Positions 5,235-6,822 of a stretch of DNA of 6,822 bases are shown here, one piece after another. Numbering within the stretch: the first letter of the stretch is position 1; every line of letters starts with the position of its first letter. Origin of the DNA: Verrucomicrobiales bacterium (GTDB lineage: Bacteria; Verrucomicrobiota; Verrucomicrobiae; Limisphaerales; UBA1100); contig PBLV01000016.1 in the NCBI GenBank assembly GCA_002721895.1, positions 156,148-162,969 of the forward strand. Reading direction: 5' to 3'. Position numbers and translations under genes: made by a program. The notes below the pieces were generated by a model. That model searched no databases. It saw only the letters and a list, made by a program, of their open reading frames with translations, and was not told the origin of the DNA.

Positions 5235-6683
5235 ATGAGTATCCTGCGTGTTCTGTTGTTGGCGCTGGCGCCTTGTGTGGTGCTAGCGGATCAAAAGGTC
5301 AAGCCGTTGAACTTTGTTTTTTTCCTGGTGGATGACTTGGGGTGGACGGACTTGAAGTGCTTTGGGAGCACGTTTTACGACACGCCGAATTGTGACCGGC
5401 TGGCGGCGACGGGAATGCGGTTTACTAATGCCTACGCGGCTTGCCCGGTTTGCAGTCCAACACGGGCGAGTATTATGACAGGGCGGTACCCGACACGTAC
5501 TGGGGTGACGGACTACATTGGGGCGGCTGCGGGCAGGAGTTGGCGGCGAAACACGAGGCTGTTGCCTGCGGTTTACACGCGGCAACTGGAACTGAAGGAA
5601 TTCACGATTGCCGAGGCATTGAAGGAGCACGGGTACGCAACTTTTTTCGCGGGGAAATGGCATCTGGGCAACGAGGGGTTTTGGCCGGAGGATCAGGGGT
5701 TTGACGTGAATCAGGGCGGGCATCAACGAGGGGGGCCATATGGGGGGAAAAAGTATTTTTCCCCGTACGGAAATCCTCGTTTGAAGGACGGTCCGGATGG
5801 AGAGCATTTGCCAGACCGATTGGCGAGTGAGACGGTGAAATTCATGGCGGCCAACAAGACCAAGCCCTTTCTGGCCTATCTTTCCTTCTACTCGGTGCAC
5901 ACGCCGTTGATGGCGCGCAAGGATCTGACGGCCAAGTATCAAAAGCGCAAGCAGGAGCGGGGCTTGGAGGCAAAGTGGGGCCAGGAACATTCGCGCAGGG
6001 TGCGGCTGGTGCAGGAACATGCGGTGTATGGGGGCATGGTTGAGGCGATGGATTTGGCGGTGGGAAAGGTGCTGGATGGACTGAAGGATTTAGGGCTGGA
6101 GCAAAACACGGTGGTATTTTTCATGAGTGACAATGGGGGCTTGTCGACGAGTGAAGGGCATCCGACGAGCAACTTGCCCCTGCGCGGTGGAAAGGGCTGG
6201 ATGTATGAGGGGGGAATACGCGAGCCGATGATGGTGCGTTGGCCAGGGGTGACCCGGCCGGGTAGCGTGAGTGATGCGCCGGTGACGAGCACGGACTTTT
6301 TCCCCACCATTCTGGAGATAGCCGGGGTCAAGCCGCAGTTGCCCGCGCGGATTGACGGGGTGAGTTTTACGGCGGCTTTACGTGGGAAGGCGCATGATCG
6401 AGGCCCGTTGTTCTGGCATTATCCGCATTACGGCAATCAGGGAAATGCCCCGACTGGCGCGGTCCGGGAGGGAGACTGGAAGTTGATCGAGTGGTATGAG
6501 GACGGGCGGCTGGAGCTGTTTAACCTAGCGAAGGACGTTGGAGAAAAGAAGAATCTGGCCAAGGAGGAGCCCGAACGGGTGAAGGCCTTGGCAGCAAAGC
6601 TGGCGGCGTGGCGCAGGGAGACGGGGGCGAAAATGCCGGTGCGCAATGAACGTTTTGACGCGGCAAAACGGGAAGGGCGCTAG
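5235..6683 (+). CDS. Secreted Cys-type sulfatase (arylsulfatase superfamily)
   Basis: This is a type I sulfatase that hydrolyses sulfate esters, probably on a polysaccharide or glycosaminoglycan, outside the cytoplasm. The 482-residue protein has a Sec signal peptide (hydrophobic 4-18, likely cleavage VLA|D after residue 18; Cys14 follows Pro and does not form a lipobox). Metal-binding Asp33-Asp34 sit in 'LVDDLGW'. The signature 'CSPTRASIMTGRYPTRTGV' starts at Cys73, the residue matured to formylglycine. Further active-site elements are 'GKWHLG' (140-145), His222 in 'SVHTP', 'SDNGG' (298-302) and Lys320 in 'GGKG'. The C-terminal subdomain has the usual 'REGDWKLI' and 'LELFNL' strands (411-431). 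Length and motifs are complete. The enzyme needs a formylglycine-generating enzyme or anSME, and neither is in the window. The exact substrate cannot be read from sequence. It is followed after 45 bp by an SDR gene. The coding strand is G-rich, with several runs of 6 G. Confidence 0.96.
   Translation: MSILRVLLLALAPCVVLADQKVKPLNFVFFLVDDLGWTDLKCFGSTFYDTPNCDRLAATGMRFTNAYAACPVCSPTRASIMTGRYPTRTGVTDYIGAAAGRSWRRNTRLLPAVYTRQLELKEFTIAEALKEHGYATFFAGKWHLGNEGFWPEDQGFDVNQGGHQRGGPYGGKKYFSPYGNPRLKDGPDGEHLPDRLASETVKFMAANKTKPFLAYLSFYSVHTPLMARKDLTAKYQKRKQERGLEAKWGQEHSRRVRLVQEHAVYGGMVEAMDLAVGKVLDGLKDLGLEQNTVVFFMSDNGGLSTSEGHPTSNLPLRGGKGWMYEGGIREPMMVRWPGVTRPGSVSDAPVTSTDFFPTILEIAGVKPQLPARIDGVSFTAALRGKAHDRGPLFWHYPHYGNQGNAPTGAVREGDWKLIEWYEDGRLELFNLAKDVGEKKNLAKEEPERVKALAAKLAAWRRETGAKMPVRNERFDAAKREGR
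5744..5764. repeat. Perfect 9-bp inverted repeat with 3-nt loop inside the sulfatase gene
   Basis: The arms GGGGAAAAA (5744-5752) and TTTTTCCCC (5756-5764) are perfectly complementary around a GTA loop. The stretch encodes GGKKYFSP (residues 170-177) of the sulfatase. The left arm merges with a run of 6 G (5742-5747), and another run of 6 G lies at 5730-5735. Whether it forms a functional hairpin is unknown. Confidence 0.7.
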
Positions 6684-6728
6684 GGTTTTCGCTTGCTCAC
6701 GGCGGCGGGGGGGTGTACTCGGCGGTGG
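6684..6728 (+). other. Short spacer between sulfatase and SDR genes with a G7 tract
   Basis: The 45-bp gap holds GGC repeats and a run of 7 G (6707-6713). No terminator hairpin with a T tail is visible, so read-through from the sulfatase into the SDR gene is possible. The site in front of the SDR start (GGCGGTGG) is a poor Shine-Dalgarno. Confidence 0.4.
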
Positions 6729-6822
6729 ATGAGTTTGTTTGAAAATCAAGTGGCGGTGGTGACGGGCGCGGGGCGCGGTATTGGCCGTGCAGTGGCGTTG
6801 GCCTTGGCGGAAGCCGGGGCGG
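6729..6822 (+). CDS. Short-chain dehydrogenase/reductase, N-terminal part (3' end outside window)
   Basis: Thirty-one codons plus one base are visible. The N-terminus 'VAVVTGAGRGIGRAVALAL' is a classical SDR Rossmann start with the TGxxxGIG dinucleotide-binding motif, most like FabG-type 3-oxoacyl-ACP reductases and related sugar or alcohol dehydrogenases. The Arg after the second Gly (TGAGR) is common in NADP(H)-preferring members, a weak hint only. The catalytic Ser-Tyr-Lys region is outside the window, so substrate and exact family are open. Start ATG 6729 places the motif at the usual distance from the N-terminus; the ribosome site is weak. It may be cotranscribed with the sulfatase. Confidence 0.88.
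   Translation, partial: MSLFENQVAVVTGAGRGIGRAVALALAEAGA

Noticed and set aside
5235..5291. Lipoprotein signal on the sulfatase (Cys14)
   Set aside because: The residue before Cys14 is Pro, which does not fit a lipobox. An ordinary signal peptidase I site (VLA|D) follows at 16-18.
5283..6020. 245-codon open frame on the minus strand inside the sulfatase gene
   Set aside because: The translation is Pro/Arg/His-rich with no domain pattern, and it lies fully opposite a gene with complete catalytic motifs; it is a high-G+C shadow frame.

Overview
The window is about 6.8 kb of gene-dense bacterial DNA with moderately high G+C. It carries four complete genes and two genes cut by the window edges. 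No tRNA, rRNA, insertion sequence, integrase or CRISPR array is visible. The mix of a cysteine-type secreted sulfatase, a secretin with a very long C-terminal extension, and a Sel1/TPR envelope protein fits a Gram-negative of the Planctomycetota-Verrucomicrobiota group, probably Verrucomicrobiota. This placement rests on gene flavour only and is not proven by any marker gene here.

Left block (1-4037, plus strand). Three genes are packed as a likely operon. The first is the 3' end of a cyclic-nucleotide-binding-domain protein, most like the cytoplasmic tail of an MscS-type channel with a cNMP domain. It overlaps by 11 bp an outer-membrane secretin of 700 residues, of which only about the first 400 look like a secretin. 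After 19 bp comes a 463-residue envelope protein with an N-terminal membrane anchor (or possible lipobox), a Pro/Glu/Lys-rich spacer, 40-residue TPR-like repeats and three Sel1 repeats. The secretin and the repeat protein could be a pore plus its tether or assembly partner. No secretion ATPase, platform protein or pilin lies in the window.

Right block (4054-6822). phnW (2-aminoethylphosphonate--pyruvate transaminase) lies on the minus strand, converging on the left block with only 16 bp between stop codons. Across a 95-bp divergent spacer a secreted Cys-type sulfatase runs on the plus strand. It is followed after 45 bp by the first 31 codons of a short-chain dehydrogenase/reductase (FabG-like). 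The block points to use or processing of organophosphonates and sulfated glycans, but no partner enzymes are visible.

The points most worth checking are the unrecognised 300-residue C-terminal region of the secretin, the pairing of the secretin with the TPR/Sel1 protein, a partial repeat duplication inside that protein, a perfect 9-bp inverted repeat inside the sulfatase gene, and a G-over-C excess on the plus strand that persists through the minus-strand phnW gene.
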